Counted from the first letter of the stretch, positions 40,390-50,179 are shown. The stretch is 64,000 bases of DNA from Pseudomonas sp. B6002 (GCF_013385985.1 NZ_JACAOY010000004.1:157580-221579); one strand, 5' to 3'. Notes: generated by a model from the sequence alone, not told the origin. Program-made: numbers and translations.

Positions 40390-42726
40390 ATGCCCCAGCA
40401 GCCGACGCTTCTCGCCCGCACCTTGCGCCAACTCCTACTGGGCGCCAGCCTCAGTCTCACAGTGATTCCTCAGGTGATGGCGGCCGAGGCCAAGCCCTAT
40501 CACATTGCGCCGGCGTCGTTGGAAGCGGCACTCAATCAATTCGGGCGTGAAGCCGGCGTACTGATTTCGTTCGGCTCCGACGTGACGGCCGGCCTGCAAA
40601 GCCGCGGGCTGTCCGGCAATTACAACGCCGCCGAAGGCCTGCAGAAACTGCTGGAAGGCACCGGCCTGCAAGCCCGCGCCGAGGGCGACAACGCCTACAG
40701 CCTGCAACCGGCAAGCGCCCCCGCCACGCTGGAACTGCAAACCTCCAACGTGGTGGGCGACTGGCTCGGCGATGCGCAGCAGACCAACGTATTTGAACAC
40801 CCCGGCGCCCGTGACGTGATCCGCCGCGAAGAGTTCGAACGCCAGGGCGCCACCCAGGCCCGCGATGTGCTCAACCGCATTCCCGGCGTCAATGCCCCGG
40901 AAAACAACGGCACCGGCAGCCACGACATGGCGCTGAACTTCGGCATTCGCGGCCTCAACCCACGCCTGGCGTCGCGTTCCACGGTATTGATGGACGGTAT
41001 CCCGGTGCCTTTCGCGCCGTACGGCCAGCCGCAACTTTCGTTCGCGCCGATCAGCATGGGCAACATGGACGCGGTCGACGTCGTACGCGGCGGCGGTGCC
41101 GTCCGCTATGGCCCGCAGAACGTCGGTGGCATCGTCAACTTCGTGACCCGCGCCATTCCCGATGCGCCGACCGTCAAAGGCGGCTTGCAGACTGAAACCA
41201 GCCCGTCTTCCAGCCACGACGGCTTCAAGACCACTGGCAACCTGCTCGCCGGCGGCACTGCTGATAACGGCCTGGGTGGCGCGATCCTTTACTCGGGCAC
41301 CCGTGGCGGCGACTGGCGTGAAAACAGCAACACGCGCATCGATGACCTGATCCTCAAGGGCAAATACCAGCTCGACGACGCCAACAGCTTCAACGCCATG
41401 GCTCAGTACTACGAAGGCCAGGCCGATATGCCCGGCGGTTTGAACGTCAAGGACTACAAGGCCGATCCGTATCAGTCCACCCGCCCCTACGACAAATTCT
41501 GGGGCCGTCGCACCATGTTCAACGCCGGCTACCGCTACCAGGAAGACCGTCGCGAATTCACCGCCAACACCTTCTTCACCACCACACTGCGCAATGGCTA
41601 CCTGGACCAGGGCACCTTCCTGTCGCTTTCGCCTCGCGAGTACTGGGTACGCGGCCTTGAAACCCGCTTTGCCCAAGGCTTTGATCTCGGCCCGAGCAGC
41701 CATGAAGTCGGCGTGGGCTACCGCTACATCAACGAAGCCGGCCATGAATTGCGCTACCGCACGCCGATCAGCGCCAACCAGCAACTGCCCAACACCAACA
41801 GCCGCAACGACCGCGACACCCGTGGCGCCACTGAAGCCAATGCGTTCTTCGTCGATGACCGCATCGACATCGGCAAGTGGACCATCACCCCGGGCGTGCG
41901 CTACGAGATGATCGAGTCCCAGCAGACCAACAACCTGACAAATGTCAAATACAAGGGCGACTACAACACCGCGCTGCCGGCGCTGAACGTGCTCTACCAC
42001 CTCACCGACGACTGGAACCTCTACGCCAACACCGAAGGCTCGTTCGGCAGCGTGCAGTACAGCCAGATGCCCAACCGCGTGACCAGTGGCGAAGTGAAGC
42101 CGGAAAAAGCCCGCACCTGGGAGCTCGGCACGCGCTATGACAACGGCACCTTGCGTGCGGAAATCGGCGCGTTCCTGATCAACTTCGACAACCAGTACGA
42201 CAGCAACCAGACCAACGATTCGGTGATTGCCCGCGGCGAAACCCGTCACCAGGGCATCGAGTCGAGCGTCAACTACGCCCTCGACGGGTTGAGCCCGGCG
42301 CTGGCAGGTTTTGATGTGTATGCCACCTACGCCTATGTCGATGCGACCATCCGCGAAGACGGCCCGAACAAAGGCAACCGCGTGCCCTTCTCGTCCAAGC
42401 ACAAAGGCACCCTCGGCGTGGGCTACACCGAAGGCCGCTGGAAGCTCAACCTGGACAGCAGTTACCAGAGCAGCCAGTTCGCCGACAACGCCAACACCGT
42501 GGCCGAAAGTGCCGACGGCAGCACCGGGCGCATCCCGGGCTACATGCTGTTCAGCAGCCGCGCGGCGTACGACTTCGGCCCGCAGCTGTCGGATTTGAAC
42601 GTGGCGGTCGGCGTGAAAAACATCTTCAACAAGCAGTACTACACCCGCTCGTTCGACGATAACAACAAGGGCAAATACGTGGGCGAACCGCGCACGGTGT
42701 ACGTGCAAACCTCCATCGCGTTTTAA
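40390..42726 (+). CDS. fecA: TonB-dependent ferric citrate receptor FecA
   Basis: 778 aa outer-membrane receptor. Signal peptide to about residue 30 (LSLTVIPQVMAAEA), N-terminal signalling domain (residues about 33-105, AAEGLQKLLEGTGL), plug with RDVLNRIPGVNAPENNGTG and GIRGLNPRLASRSTVLMDG, then a 22-strand barrel ending in the TonB-receptor C-terminal Phe. Long stretches such as YGQPQLSFAPISMGNMDAVD and QYDSNQTNDSV are near-identical to my recollection of E. coli FecA, so the substrate assignment is strong. Confidence 0.96.
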   Translation: MPQQPTLLARTLRQLLLGASLSLTVIPQVMAAEAKPYHIAPASLEAALNQFGREAGVLISFGSDVTAGLQSRGLSGNYNAAEGLQKLLEGTGLQARAEGDNAYSLQPASAPATLELQTSNVVGDWLGDAQQTNVFEHPGARDVIRREEFERQGATQARDVLNRIPGVNAPENNGTGSHDMALNFGIRGLNPRLASRSTVLMDGIPVPFAPYGQPQLSFAPISMGNMDAVDVVRGGGAVRYGPQNVGGIVNFVTRAIPDAPTVKGGLQTETSPSSSHDGFKTTGNLLAGGTADNGLGGAILYSGTRGGDWRENSNTRIDDLILKGKYQLDDANSFNAMAQYYEGQADMPGGLNVKDYKADPYQSTRPYDKFWGRRTMFNAGYRYQEDRREFTANTFFTTTLRNGYLDQGTFLSLSPREYWVRGLETRFAQGFDLGPSSHEVGVGYRYINEAGHELRYRTPISANQQLPNTNSRNDRDTRGATEANAFFVDDRIDIGKWTITPGVRYEMIESQQTNNLTNVKYKGDYNTALPALNVLYHLTDDWNLYANTEGSFGSVQYSQMPNRVTSGEVKPEKARTWELGTRYDNGTLRAEIGAFLINFDNQYDSNQTNDSVIARGETRHQGIESSVNYALDGLSPALAGFDVYATYAYVDATIREDGPNKGNRVPFSSKHKGTLGVGYTEGRWKLNLDSSYQSSQFADNANTVAESADGSTGRIPGYMLFSSRAAYDFGPQLSDLNVAVGVKNIFNKQYYTRSFDDNNKGKYVGEPRTVYVQTSIAF

Positions 42727-42743
42727 CCACGACACCCCTACCC

Positions 42744-42832
42744 TGTAGGCGCTGGCTTACCAGCGATGGCGGCGCATCAATCGATAGATTTGTTGGCTGA
42801 CATACCGCTATCGCAGGCAAGCCAGCTCCCAC
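42744..42832. repeat. Hybrid REPIN after fecA
   Basis: Left arm TGTAGGCGCTGGCTTACCAG, right arm CAGGCAAGCCAGCTCCCACA. Followed by a 27-bp linker and a second REPIN. Confidence 0.87.
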
Positions 42833-42859
42833 AGGGGCTTGTGCAGCGACGAAAATCCA

Positions 42860-42962
42860 CTGTGGGAGCTGGCTTGCCTGCGATAGCGGTGTATCAGCAG
42901 CCGCTGTATCAACTGGCTCACCGACATCGCTGCGGTGCGACGATTCGACAAGCCAGCTCCTG
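42860..42962. repeat. Second REPIN in tandem, degenerate right arm
   Basis: Left arm TGTGGGAGCTGGCTTGCCTG is intact; the right arm is reduced to ATTCGACAAGCCAGCTCCTG. The linker before it, with GTGCAGCGACGAAAATCC, recurs at 45537-45556. Confidence 0.8.
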
Positions 42963-42976
42963 TTGTCGGAAAGGGT

Positions 42977-43849
42977 TTAACTGCCCGCCAGGCAGCTTGG
43001 CGTGCCCGCCACCAGCGCATCGATTGCGCAGCGCGTCTTGGCCGGCATGTGCGGTGCCGTCGGCCAGATCACATGGATCGGTGAAGGCTGCTCCCGGTAG
43101 CCCGGCAAGACCGGCTCCAACTGCCCGCGCAAGACGTAATGCGCAATCAGCCAACTCGGCAACCAGGCCAGACCAACGCCCGCAATCGCGGCATCGGCCA
43201 CGGCCTGGAGGTCGTCCAACACCAAGGGGGACGCCACACGCGAGCGATACGCCGTATTGCTGCGGTAAGCGATACCCCGATGGCCTGCGAGGTCATCAAT
43301 CCCTTCAATACGTCCCTTGCGCTGCAGATACGCCGGTGACGCCGCCAGGCCCACAGCCTGTTCGCCCAGGCGGCGAGCGCTCAACCGATCCGTATCCGGC
43401 AATGGGCCGATGCGCACGGCAATGTCGAAGCCCTCCTGCGCCAAGTCGATCATACGGTCCGAGAAGCAAATCTCGACCTCCAGCTCCGGGTATCGATCCA
43501 TCAACCCCCACAGCGCCGGCGCCGCATAGTGATGACCGAAGGCCAGCGGCACACTCGCCCGCAAGCGCCCGCGTGGCTGCTGCCGACCACTCTCCAACAC
43601 CGACTCGGCCGCCTCCAACTCAGCCAGTGCGCGCAAACAATGTTCGTAGTACGCCTGCCCGTCTTCTGTCAGGCGTTGGCGCCGTGTCGAGCGTTGCAAC
43701 AGACAGGTGCCCAAGCGTGCCTCCAGCCGCGCCAGGCCCTTGCCCACCGCAGAGCGCGTGAGGTTCAGGCGTTCGGCGGCTTGCGTCAGGTTGCCGCTTT
43801 CCACGATCTGCAAAAAGAGTTCGACGCCATCGAAACGCGGAGTGGTCAT
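42977..43849 (-). CDS. LysR-family transcriptional regulator
   Basis: 290 aa. Winged-helix DNA-binding domain (ELFLQIVESGNLTQAAERLNLTRSAVGKGLARLEARLG, abbreviated here by its helices, residues about 8-45) and a type-2 binding-protein effector domain. The start at 43849 is the first ATG giving the conserved N-terminus; the upstream frame runs into the divergent promoter. Probably controls the adjacent MFS gene, 105 bp away. Confidence 0.92.
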   Translation of the reverse strand: MTTPRFDGVELFLQIVESGNLTQAAERLNLTRSAVGKGLARLEARLGTCLLQRSTRRQRLTEDGQAYYEHCLRALAELEAAESVLESGRQQPRGRLRASVPLAFGHHYAAPALWGLMDRYPELEVEICFSDRMIDLAQEGFDIAVRIGPLPDTDRLSARRLGEQAVGLAASPAYLQRKGRIEGIDDLAGHRGIAYRSNTAYRSRVASPLVLDDLQAVADAAIAGVGLAWLPSWLIAHYVLRGQLEPVLPGYREQPSPIHVIWPTAPHMPAKTRCAIDALVAGTPSCLAGS

Positions 43850-43954
43850 GGTGCAATTGTCGCCTTCAGATCCCTTATCAACAGAAAACTTATCACGAAT
43901 AAAGAACCAAATTCCCCTGAAAATAACCGGGTCCCCCATCTTTAGGAGAATCCC

Positions 43955-45475
43955 ATGCCACCCGCCGCCACGTTATCGGCCGTCAGCACACCCCATGCGG
44001 CCAGGAACGCGCTCGCCCTCACCGCCGTTTGCCTTGTCGCCCTGATGTTCGGCCTGGAAATTTCCAGCGTGCCCGTCATCCTGCCCACCCTGGAACAGCA
44101 ACTGGGCACAGGTTTTCAGGACGCCCAATGGATCATGAACGCCTACACGTTGGCCTGTACCAGCGTACTGATGGCCGCCGGCACCCTGGCCGACCGCTTT
44201 GGCCGCCGGCGCATGCTGGTGCTGTGCTTGTGGGTGTTTGGTCTGGCCTCGTTGGCCTGCGGCCTGGCCGACAGCACACCCACATTGATCACTGCGCGTT
44301 TCGTGCAGGGTGTAGGGGCTGGCGCGATGATGATCTGCCAGTTCGCGATTCTTTCGCACCTGTTCCGCGAGCCTGGGGCGCGAGCCCGGGCCTTCGCGAT
44401 ATGGGGCGTGATCGCAGGCATCGGCCTGGGTTTCGGGCCGATGGTGGGTGCGTTGATCCTGGCCGTGGCCGACTGGCGCTGGGTGTTCCTGGTGCATGTG
44501 CCACTGACCTTGCTCACCCTGGTGCTGCTGCGCATCAGCGTGCAGGAATCCCGCGACCCGGCCGGCCATCGCCTCGACATCGCCGGCATGCTCACCTTGA
44601 CGTTGTCGGTGTTCGCGCTGGTGTACTTCATCACCCAAGGCACCGAACACGGCTTTGCCACCCCGACCATGCTCGGCTGGGCCAGCCTGTCGTTGGTCGG
44701 ACTGTTGCTGTTCCTCATCATTGAACGACGCAGCGCGCACCCGATGTTCGATTTTTCGGTGTTTCGTATCCAGCGTTTCAACGGCGCACTGATGGGCTCG
44801 ATCGGCATGAACTTCAGTTTCTGGCCGTTCATGATCTACCTGCCGCTCTACTTCCAGGCCGGCCTGGGCTACGACACCATGACCACTGGCGGCGCCCTGC
44901 TCGCCTACACCCTGCCGACCTTGTTGGTGCCGCCGCTGGCCGAACGCCTGGCCTTGCGCCATGGCGCCGAACGTATCATCCCGCTGGGCCTTGGCCTGAT
45001 GGGCGCGGGGTTCATCGCCATGGCCGTGATCAACCGTGCAGAGCAGCCGAGTACCGCACTGGTGCTGTGCAGTTGCGTACTCGCCGGCATCGGTTTGGCG
45101 CTGACCAACTCACCGACCACCAACACCACCACCGGCTCGGTTTCGGCTGACCGTGCGGGCATGGCGTCGGGCATCGACCTCAGTGCGCGGCTGATCACGC
45201 TGGCACTGAACATCGCATTGATGGGCCTGGTGTTGCTGCTCGGGATCAGCCATCAACTGGCCAGCTTGCTCCCCTCAACCACGGCCATGGACTGGCCTGC
45301 CATCAGCCAGCACATTGCCGCTGGCAAGCTGGACGTGCCGGGGCTGACGACCACAGATGCCCAGGCAGCCCTGCGCCACGGCGCCGGTTGGGCCATGCTC
45401 TTTGCGGGCATTGGCGCGGGCGTGCTGGCGCTGTTGAGTCGCTCTTTTTTCCGTAGCCGCGCACAGCCTTATTGA
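43955..45475 (+). CDS. MFS transporter, DHA2 (14-TM, EmrB/QacA-like) family
   Basis: 506 aa with about 14 hydrophobic segments. Motif ADRFGRRRM in loop 2-3 and the antiporter-type motif C region (VIAGIGLGFGPMVGALI) mark a drug:H+ antiporter. The strong ribosome site TTAGGAG is 6 bp ahead of the ATG. Divergent from a LysR gene, a common arrangement for inducible efflux. No partner membrane-fusion protein is present. Confidence 0.9.
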   Translation: MPPAATLSAVSTPHAARNALALTAVCLVALMFGLEISSVPVILPTLEQQLGTGFQDAQWIMNAYTLACTSVLMAAGTLADRFGRRRMLVLCLWVFGLASLACGLADSTPTLITARFVQGVGAGAMMICQFAILSHLFREPGARARAFAIWGVIAGIGLGFGPMVGALILAVADWRWVFLVHVPLTLLTLVLLRISVQESRDPAGHRLDIAGMLTLTLSVFALVYFITQGTEHGFATPTMLGWASLSLVGLLLFLIIERRSAHPMFDFSVFRIQRFNGALMGSIGMNFSFWPFMIYLPLYFQAGLGYDTMTTGGALLAYTLPTLLVPPLAERLALRHGAERIIPLGLGLMGAGFIAMAVINRAEQPSTALVLCSCVLAGIGLALTNSPTTNTTTGSVSADRAGMASGIDLSARLITLALNIALMGLVLLLGISHQLASLLPSTTAMDWPAISQHIAAGKLDVPGLTTTDAQAALRHGAGWAMLFAGIGAGVLALLSRSFFRSRAQPY

Positions 45476-45477
45476 GA

Positions 45478-45645
45478 TGTCGCCCGTGCCGCCGCCTTCG
45501 CAGCCTCGCTAAAGCTCGACAACTCCTACAGGAGATGTGTGCAGCGACGAAGATCCCCTGTAGGAGCTGGCTTGCCAGCGATGGCGGCGGCACAGTCGAT
45601 TGATATGTCGCCTGTACCGCCGCTTTCGCAGCTTCGCTAGGCTCT
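45478..45645. repeat. Complex REP region with a third REP subtype
   Basis: Two copies of a degenerate right half (45478-45517 and 45606-45644; TGTCGCC...CCGCCGC.TTCGCAGC.TCGCTA) flank a TGTAGGAGCTGGCTTGCCAG unit at 45559. The first is closed by CTCGACAACTCCTACA. The GTCGAGCTTTAGCGAGGCTGCGA reading on the minus strand, cut here to its core, is a REP subtype not seen elsewhere in the window. Confidence 0.75.
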
Positions 45646-45652
45646 CAAAACG

Positions 45653-45682
45653 AAAACGGGCCTGCAAATGCAGGCCCGTCTT
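45653..45682 (-). terminator. Terminator of the HPF-like gene
   Basis: Perfect 10-bp stem ACGGGCCTGC (45656-45665) / GCAGGCCCGT (45670-45679) with a 4-base loop; on the minus strand it runs into TTTTCGTTTTG. It may also slow transcription from the MFS gene on the plus strand (CTTTAG). Confidence 0.85.
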
Positions 45683-45709
45683 TAGTGGCGATGAAGGAAC
45701 TGTCAGTGA

Positions 45710-46120
45710 TCAGCCGTTGAACACGGCACGTTCTTTTTCCAGAAACTCCTGTTCAAGCTCGTCTTCATTCACTTTGGTGGTAGGCTGGCTTTTCCCGGCA
45801 GCGCGTGGCTTGCCTTGCAGTTTGCCGAACAGATGTTCCAACGCATGCTCCAGCTTGATGGCGGCACCGTCGATGGCCTGTTCCAGCGTGTCGGCCTTGT
45901 CGCAGACCGAGACCGGTTGATGGCCCTTTGGCCGTGCTTCCAGTCGGCAACTCAAATCATGGGGGCCTGGCTTGTCGCCGTTCTCATCGCGCAGGTAAAC
46001 CTCAACGCGGGTCAGGTGTTCTTCATAACGTTCGAGCGTGCTCTCAATGGTAGTACGTACCCACTCCTCCAGTCGGATGCTGCTTTCAATATGGTTATCG
46101 CTATTGACTTGGATTTGCAT
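45710..46120 (-). CDS. HPF/RaiA-family ribosome-associated protein
   Basis: 136 aa. N-terminal beta-alpha-beta-beta-beta-alpha domain of the S30EA/HPF type (IQVNSDNHIESS, VEVYLRDENGDKPG, DLSCRLEARPKGHQPVSV, LEQAIDGAAIKLEHALEHLFGKL), then an acidic tail (EDELEQEFLEKE). Such proteins bind the 30S decoding site and idle ribosomes in stress. Not the rpoN-linked hpf by context, so a paralogue. Monocistronic with its own terminator. Confidence 0.85.
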   Translation of the reverse strand: MQIQVNSDNHIESSIRLEEWVRTTIESTLERYEEHLTRVEVYLRDENGDKPGPHDLSCRLEARPKGHQPVSVCDKADTLEQAIDGAAIKLEHALEHLFGKLQGKPRAAGKSQPTTKVNEDELEQEFLEKERAVFNG

Positions 46121-46332
46121 AGTTCTTCCCTTATTTCAGCTAGCTCGCGGGAGGTCACAACTGCAACACCGGTGTGGTGTAACCATGACCTCTTGATTAC
46201 ACAATTGAGCAGTCAGAGAACTAATTCAACCCCTTTGCAAAGATAAATCCCACATTACAAATTAAGTCTGACGACGAGCAAAAACGCTGTTAGGGTGGGG
46301 AGTTGGTTACATCTTCTTACGCCTGAACAACC
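46121..46332. other. AT-rich gap upstream of the HPF-like gene
   Basis: 212 bp between the HPF-like start and the end of the next LysR gene. Noticeably richer in A and T than the surroundings. It holds the HPF promoter and a weak GTGTAA...TTACAC inverted pair. No ORF or REP. Confidence 0.5.
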
Positions 46333-47280
46333 TCACAATTGCCCCTCACCCAAGGGGTGCAATCCGCGAAAAATCCCCGCTTCTTCCACCAGCCAATCAT
46401 GCACCGCCCGTACGCCCGGGTGGCTTAGTGCGCCTGGCGCATACAGCAGTACATAACGTTTGTGATTGGGCACCGCCAATCCGAAGGGCACGATCAAGGT
46501 GCCACGCTCCAGCTCATCATTGAGCAAGGTACGCCGCGCAATGGCTACGCCCATGCCGGCGATGGCAGCCTCGATCGTCAGGTGGTTGCGGTTGAAGGTA
46601 TGCCCGCGTCGAACATCGGCTTCGTGATAGCCGATGGCATTCAGGTAAAACTCCCACTCCGCGTACTCATAACTCCCACGCCACGCGGTGATGTCGTGCA
46701 ACAACGGGAAATGCACCAGATCAGCCGGGCCGTGCAACGGCGGACGTCCACGCAACAGGCTCGGGGCGCACACCGGAAAAATCTGCTCGTCCAACAGGGC
46801 TGTGGATAACAGGCCGGGGTAGCTGCCGTCGTTCAAGTCAATCGCCAAATCGAAGTCACCTTCGTGCAGGGCGATGCTGCTGTCTTCCGCGACCATGCGC
46901 AGTTGGATGTCCGGGAAACGCTGCTGAAGCCGTGGCAGACGCGGGGTCAGCCATTTACCGAGAAACGACGGAATCGAGCGCAAGCGCAAGGTGCCGCTGA
47001 TCATCCCCGCGTCCAGCCGCTGCAACTCCGCATCGATGCTGCCGTAGGCCTCCCCCACCGTCGTCGCGAGCCGCTGCCCCTCGGCGCTCAGCTCCACACC
47101 ACGCGCCCGCCGATGAAACAGACGAAACCCCAGGCGCTCCTCCAACTGGCGAATTTGTTGGCTCACCGCCCCCGGCGTGATGTGCAGTTCTTCGGCGCAA
47201 CGGGTGAACGACAAATGCCGCGCTGCGCAGGAAAACACGTGCAACCAGACGTAGGTCTGACCATGTAGGGGGCGAGTCAT
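46333..47280 (-). CDS. LysR-family regulator (GcvA-like) of the serine module
   Basis: 315 aa. Helix-turn-helix region HLSFTRCAEELHITPGAVSQ, then a GcvA-type effector domain (SIPSFLGKWLTPRLPRLQ; HEGDFDLAIDLNDG). The start at 47280 gives the conserved N-terminus. Divergent from sdaA with 137 bp between, hence probably activates serine deaminase and its transporter in response to serine or a related amino acid (inference). Confidence 0.92.
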   Translation of the reverse strand: MTRPLHGQTYVWLHVFSCAARHLSFTRCAEELHITPGAVSQQIRQLEERLGFRLFHRRARGVELSAEGQRLATTVGEAYGSIDAELQRLDAGMISGTLRLRSIPSFLGKWLTPRLPRLQQRFPDIQLRMVAEDSSIALHEGDFDLAIDLNDGSYPGLLSTALLDEQIFPVCAPSLLRGRPPLHGPADLVHFPLLHDITAWRGSYEYAEWEFYLNAIGYHEADVRRGHTFNRNHLTIEAAIAGMGVAIARRTLLNDELERGTLIVPFGLAVPNHKRYVLLYAPGALSHPGVRAVHDWLVEEAGIFRGLHPLGEGQL

Positions 47281-47417
47281 AGAGTTTAGTCCTGCTAAAG
47301 GGTGTCTTAGGATAATTCGTTGGTCAGTGCCGATCCAGAGGCTCAGTATCGCGCCAATTCCGCTCGTCCTACAAAACATGGCAGCGATTCCTACTCCATT
47401 GCTTGTAAGGCTTTAGC

Positions 47418-48794
47418 ATGGCTATCAGTGTTTTCGATCTATTCAAGGTGGGCATCGGCCCGTCCAGCTCCCATACCGTCGGCCCCATGCGGGCGGCCGC
47501 GACCTTTGCCCAAGCCCTGAAAGACCAACACTTGCTGAGCGACACGCGGCGTGTCGAAGTACGCCTGTACGGCTCGTTGTCGGCCACCGGTGTCGGCCAC
47601 GCTACCGACCGCGCCTGCGTGATGGGGCTGATGGGCGAATGGCCAGACACGGTTGACCCAACCTCCATCAACGCGCGCATCCAGCAATTGCGCGAGTCCG
47701 GCCGCCTGCTACTCGCTGGCACCCAGGACATTGCCTTCAACTGGCAACACGACCTCCTGCTGCTCGACGAAAGCCTGCCCTACCACCCCAACGCCATGTC
47801 CCTGCACGCCTATGGCGACAACGGCGTGTTGAGCGAACAAACCTACTACTCGGTGGGCGGTGGTTTCATCATCGAAGCTGCCGAGGCAGAGTCGGGTGTT
47901 GCGCCGACCAGCGAAGTGGAATTGCCCTACGACTTCTCCAGCGCCGTTGAACTGCTGGCCTTGTGCAACACGCACGGCCTGCGGGTTTCCGAGCTGATGA
48001 TGGCCAACGAACGTGCCTGGCGCAGCGACGAGGAAATCCGCAGCGGCCTGCTGCATATCTGGTCGGTGATGCGCGAATGCGTGGAACAGGGTCTGCGCGA
48101 TGAAGGCATCTTGCCGGGCGGCCTGGACGTGCCCCGTCGTGCCGCGAAATTGCACCGCAACCTGTTGGAAATCGGCAAGCCGAATGTCATCACGTCGACC
48201 TTGTCGGCGATGGAGTGGGTCAACCTGTTTGCCCTGGCCGTCAACGAAGAAAACGCGGCGGGTGGGCGTATGGTCACGGCACCGACCAACGGCGCGGCGG
48301 GCATCATCCCCGCCGTCCTGCACTACTACATGAAGTTCAACCCCGAAGCCTGCGACGACGACGTGGTCAATTTCTTCCTGGCCGCTGCCGCCGTCGGCAT
48401 TCTCTGCAAGAAAAACGCCTCGATCTCCGGCGCCGAAGTCGGCTGCCAGGGCGAAGTCGGTTCGGCTTGCGCCATGGCCGCTGCTGGCCTGGCCGATGTG
48501 CTCGGTGCGACGCCCGAGCAACTGGAAAACGCCGCCGAAATCGGCCTGGAACACAACCTCGGCCTGACCTGCGATCCGGTCGGTGGCCTGGTGCAAGTGC
48601 CGTGCATCGAGCGCAATGCCATCGCCGCCGTCAAGGCGATCAACGCGACGCAAATGGCCCTGCGCGGTGATGGCAAACACTTCATTTCCCTCGACCGGGT
48701 GATCCGCACCATGCGCGATACCGGCGCCGACATGCATGACAAATACAAAGAAACTTCACGGGGCGGCCTGGCCGTGAACTGGGTGGAATGCTGA
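47418..48794 (+). CDS. sdaA: L-serine ammonia-lyase
   Basis: 458 aa, single-chain iron-sulfur serine deaminase converting L-serine to pyruvate and ammonia. N-terminal [20 protein letters not shown] and the cysteine clusters that hold the [4Fe-4S] centre ([29 protein letters not shown]) are intact. A transporter gene follows after 60 bp. Confidence 0.96.
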   Translation: MAISVFDLFKVGIGPSSSHTVGPMRAAATFAQALKDQHLLSDTRRVEVRLYGSLSATGVGHATDRACVMGLMGEWPDTVDPTSINARIQQLRESGRLLLAGTQDIAFNWQHDLLLLDESLPYHPNAMSLHAYGDNGVLSEQTYYSVGGGFIIEAAEAESGVAPTSEVELPYDFSSAVELLALCNTHGLRVSELMMANERAWRSDEEIRSGLLHIWSVMRECVEQGLRDEGILPGGLDVPRRAAKLHRNLLEIGKPNVITSTLSAMEWVNLFALAVNEENAAGGRMVTAPTNGAAGIIPAVLHYYMKFNPEACDDDVVNFFLAAAAVGILCKKNASISGAEVGCQGEVGSACAMAAAGLADVLGATPEQLENAAEIGLEHNLGLTCDPVGGLVQVPCIERNAIAAVKAINATQMALRGDGKHFISLDRVIRTMRDTGADMHDKYKETSRGGLAVNWVEC

Positions 48795-48854
48795 GGAGCA
48801 TTTCCTGACCGTCCCAACGTGAGCCCGCGCAAAAATAATAACGAGGCAATAACG

Positions 48855-50156
48855 ATGACCGATGTACGTACACCTGCTGGCGCTACACCTTCAAAAGCAA
48901 GTCCCGCTCTAGAAAACACCGTGACCACCGGCTGGACCAAACACGACACCACCTGGATGCTCGGCCTGTATGGCACCGCCATCGGCGCGGGCACCTTGTT
49001 CCTGCCGATCAATGCCGGCGTCGGTGGCTTCTGGCCGCTAATCGTACTGGCACTGCTGGCCTTCCCGATGACCTTCTTCGCCCACCGTGGGCTGACGCGC
49101 TTTGTGTTGTCGGGCAAATCCGGCGACATCACCGAAGTGGTGGAGGAACACTTCGGCGTGGGCGCAGGCAAGTTGATCACCCTGCTGTATTTCTTCGCGA
49201 TTTTCCCGATCCTGCTGGTGTACAGCGTCGCGCTGACCAACACCCTCGGCAGCTTCATGGAACACCAACTGCACATGGCTCCGCCGCCACGGGCGATCCT
49301 GTCGCTGGTGCTGATCCTCGGCCTGATGGCGATTGTGCGTTGCGGCCAGGGCGTGATCGTCAAGGCCATGAGCGTGCTGGTGTACCCGTTCGTCGCCGCC
49401 CTGCTGTTGTTGGCATTCAGCCTGATCCCCAACTGGAACGGCGCGTTCTTCGCCTCTGCCGGTGATGGCATGCCGATGCCGCTGTTCCTCAAGACCCTGT
49501 GGCTGGCGATCCCGGTGATGGTGTTTTCCTTCAACCATTCGCCGATCATCTCGGCCTTCGCCGTCGACCAGAAACGCGTGTACGGCGCGCAGGCCGAGCG
49601 CAAGAGCAGCGGCATCCTGGCCACGGCCCACGGCATGATGGTGTTGACCGTGATGTTCTTCTGCTTCAGCTGCGTGCTGGCGCTGTCGCCCGCCGACCTG
49701 GCAGCGGCCAAGGCCCAGAACATTTCGATCCTGTCGTACTTGGCCAACCACTTCCAGACCCCAGTGATCGCCTACGCCGCACCGCTGATCGCGCTGGTGG
49801 CCATTACCAAATCCTTCCTCGGCCACTACATCGGCGCCAGCGAAGGCTTCCAGGGCTTGATCGTCAAATCCCTGCGCAGCCGTAACCGTTCGCTGTCGGC
49901 CAAATGGCTGGAACGCAGCACCGCCCTGTTCATGGTGCTGACCTGCTGGGCTGTGGCGACTTTCAACCCGAGCATCCTGGGCATGATCGAAACCATGGGT
50001 GGGCCGATCATCGCGTGCCTGCTGTTCCTGATGCCGATGTACGCGATCCGTCGCGTGCCATCTCTGCGCCAGTACTCGGGCCAGGTGTCGAATGTGTTTG
50101 TGGTGGTGATCGGCTTGATTGCGCTGTCTGCGATCGTTTTCTCGGTACTGCCCTGA
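48855..50156 (+). CDS. sdaC: Serine/threonine:H+ symporter, SdaC-like (HAAAP family)
   Basis: 433 aa with about eleven membrane segments. The opening GTAIGAGTLFLPINAGVGGF is the family's substrate/ion-site signature, and NHSPIISAFAVDQK is typical of SdaC/TdcC. Start at 48855: GAGG 10 bp upstream; an in-frame ATG 36 bp earlier lacks a ribosome site. Downstream of sdaA in one transcript, so serine uptake and deamination are linked. Confidence 0.9.
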   Translation: MTDVRTPAGATPSKASPALENTVTTGWTKHDTTWMLGLYGTAIGAGTLFLPINAGVGGFWPLIVLALLAFPMTFFAHRGLTRFVLSGKSGDITEVVEEHFGVGAGKLITLLYFFAIFPILLVYSVALTNTLGSFMEHQLHMAPPPRAILSLVLILGLMAIVRCGQGVIVKAMSVLVYPFVAALLLLAFSLIPNWNGAFFASAGDGMPMPLFLKTLWLAIPVMVFSFNHSPIISAFAVDQKRVYGAQAERKSSGILATAHGMMVLTVMFFCFSCVLALSPADLAAAKAQNISILSYLANHFQTPVIAYAAPLIALVAITKSFLGHYIGASEGFQGLIVKSLRSRNRSLSAKWLERSTALFMVLTCWAVATFNPSILGMIETMGGPIIACLLFLMPMYAIRRVPSLRQYSGQVSNVFVVVIGLIALSAIVFSVLP

Positions 50157-50179
50157 AATAGCCCATAACGCAGCTCCCC

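Noticed and set aside
40435-42735. 766-aa minus-strand frame opposite fecA
   Set aside because: Antisense shadow of an unmistakable receptor gene; Val/Ala/His-rich with no domain.
42744-45645. Repeat-rich stretch considered as a CRISPR array or insertion sequence
   Set aside because: Repeats are palindromic REPs with irregular spacing and no cas or transposase genes nearby.
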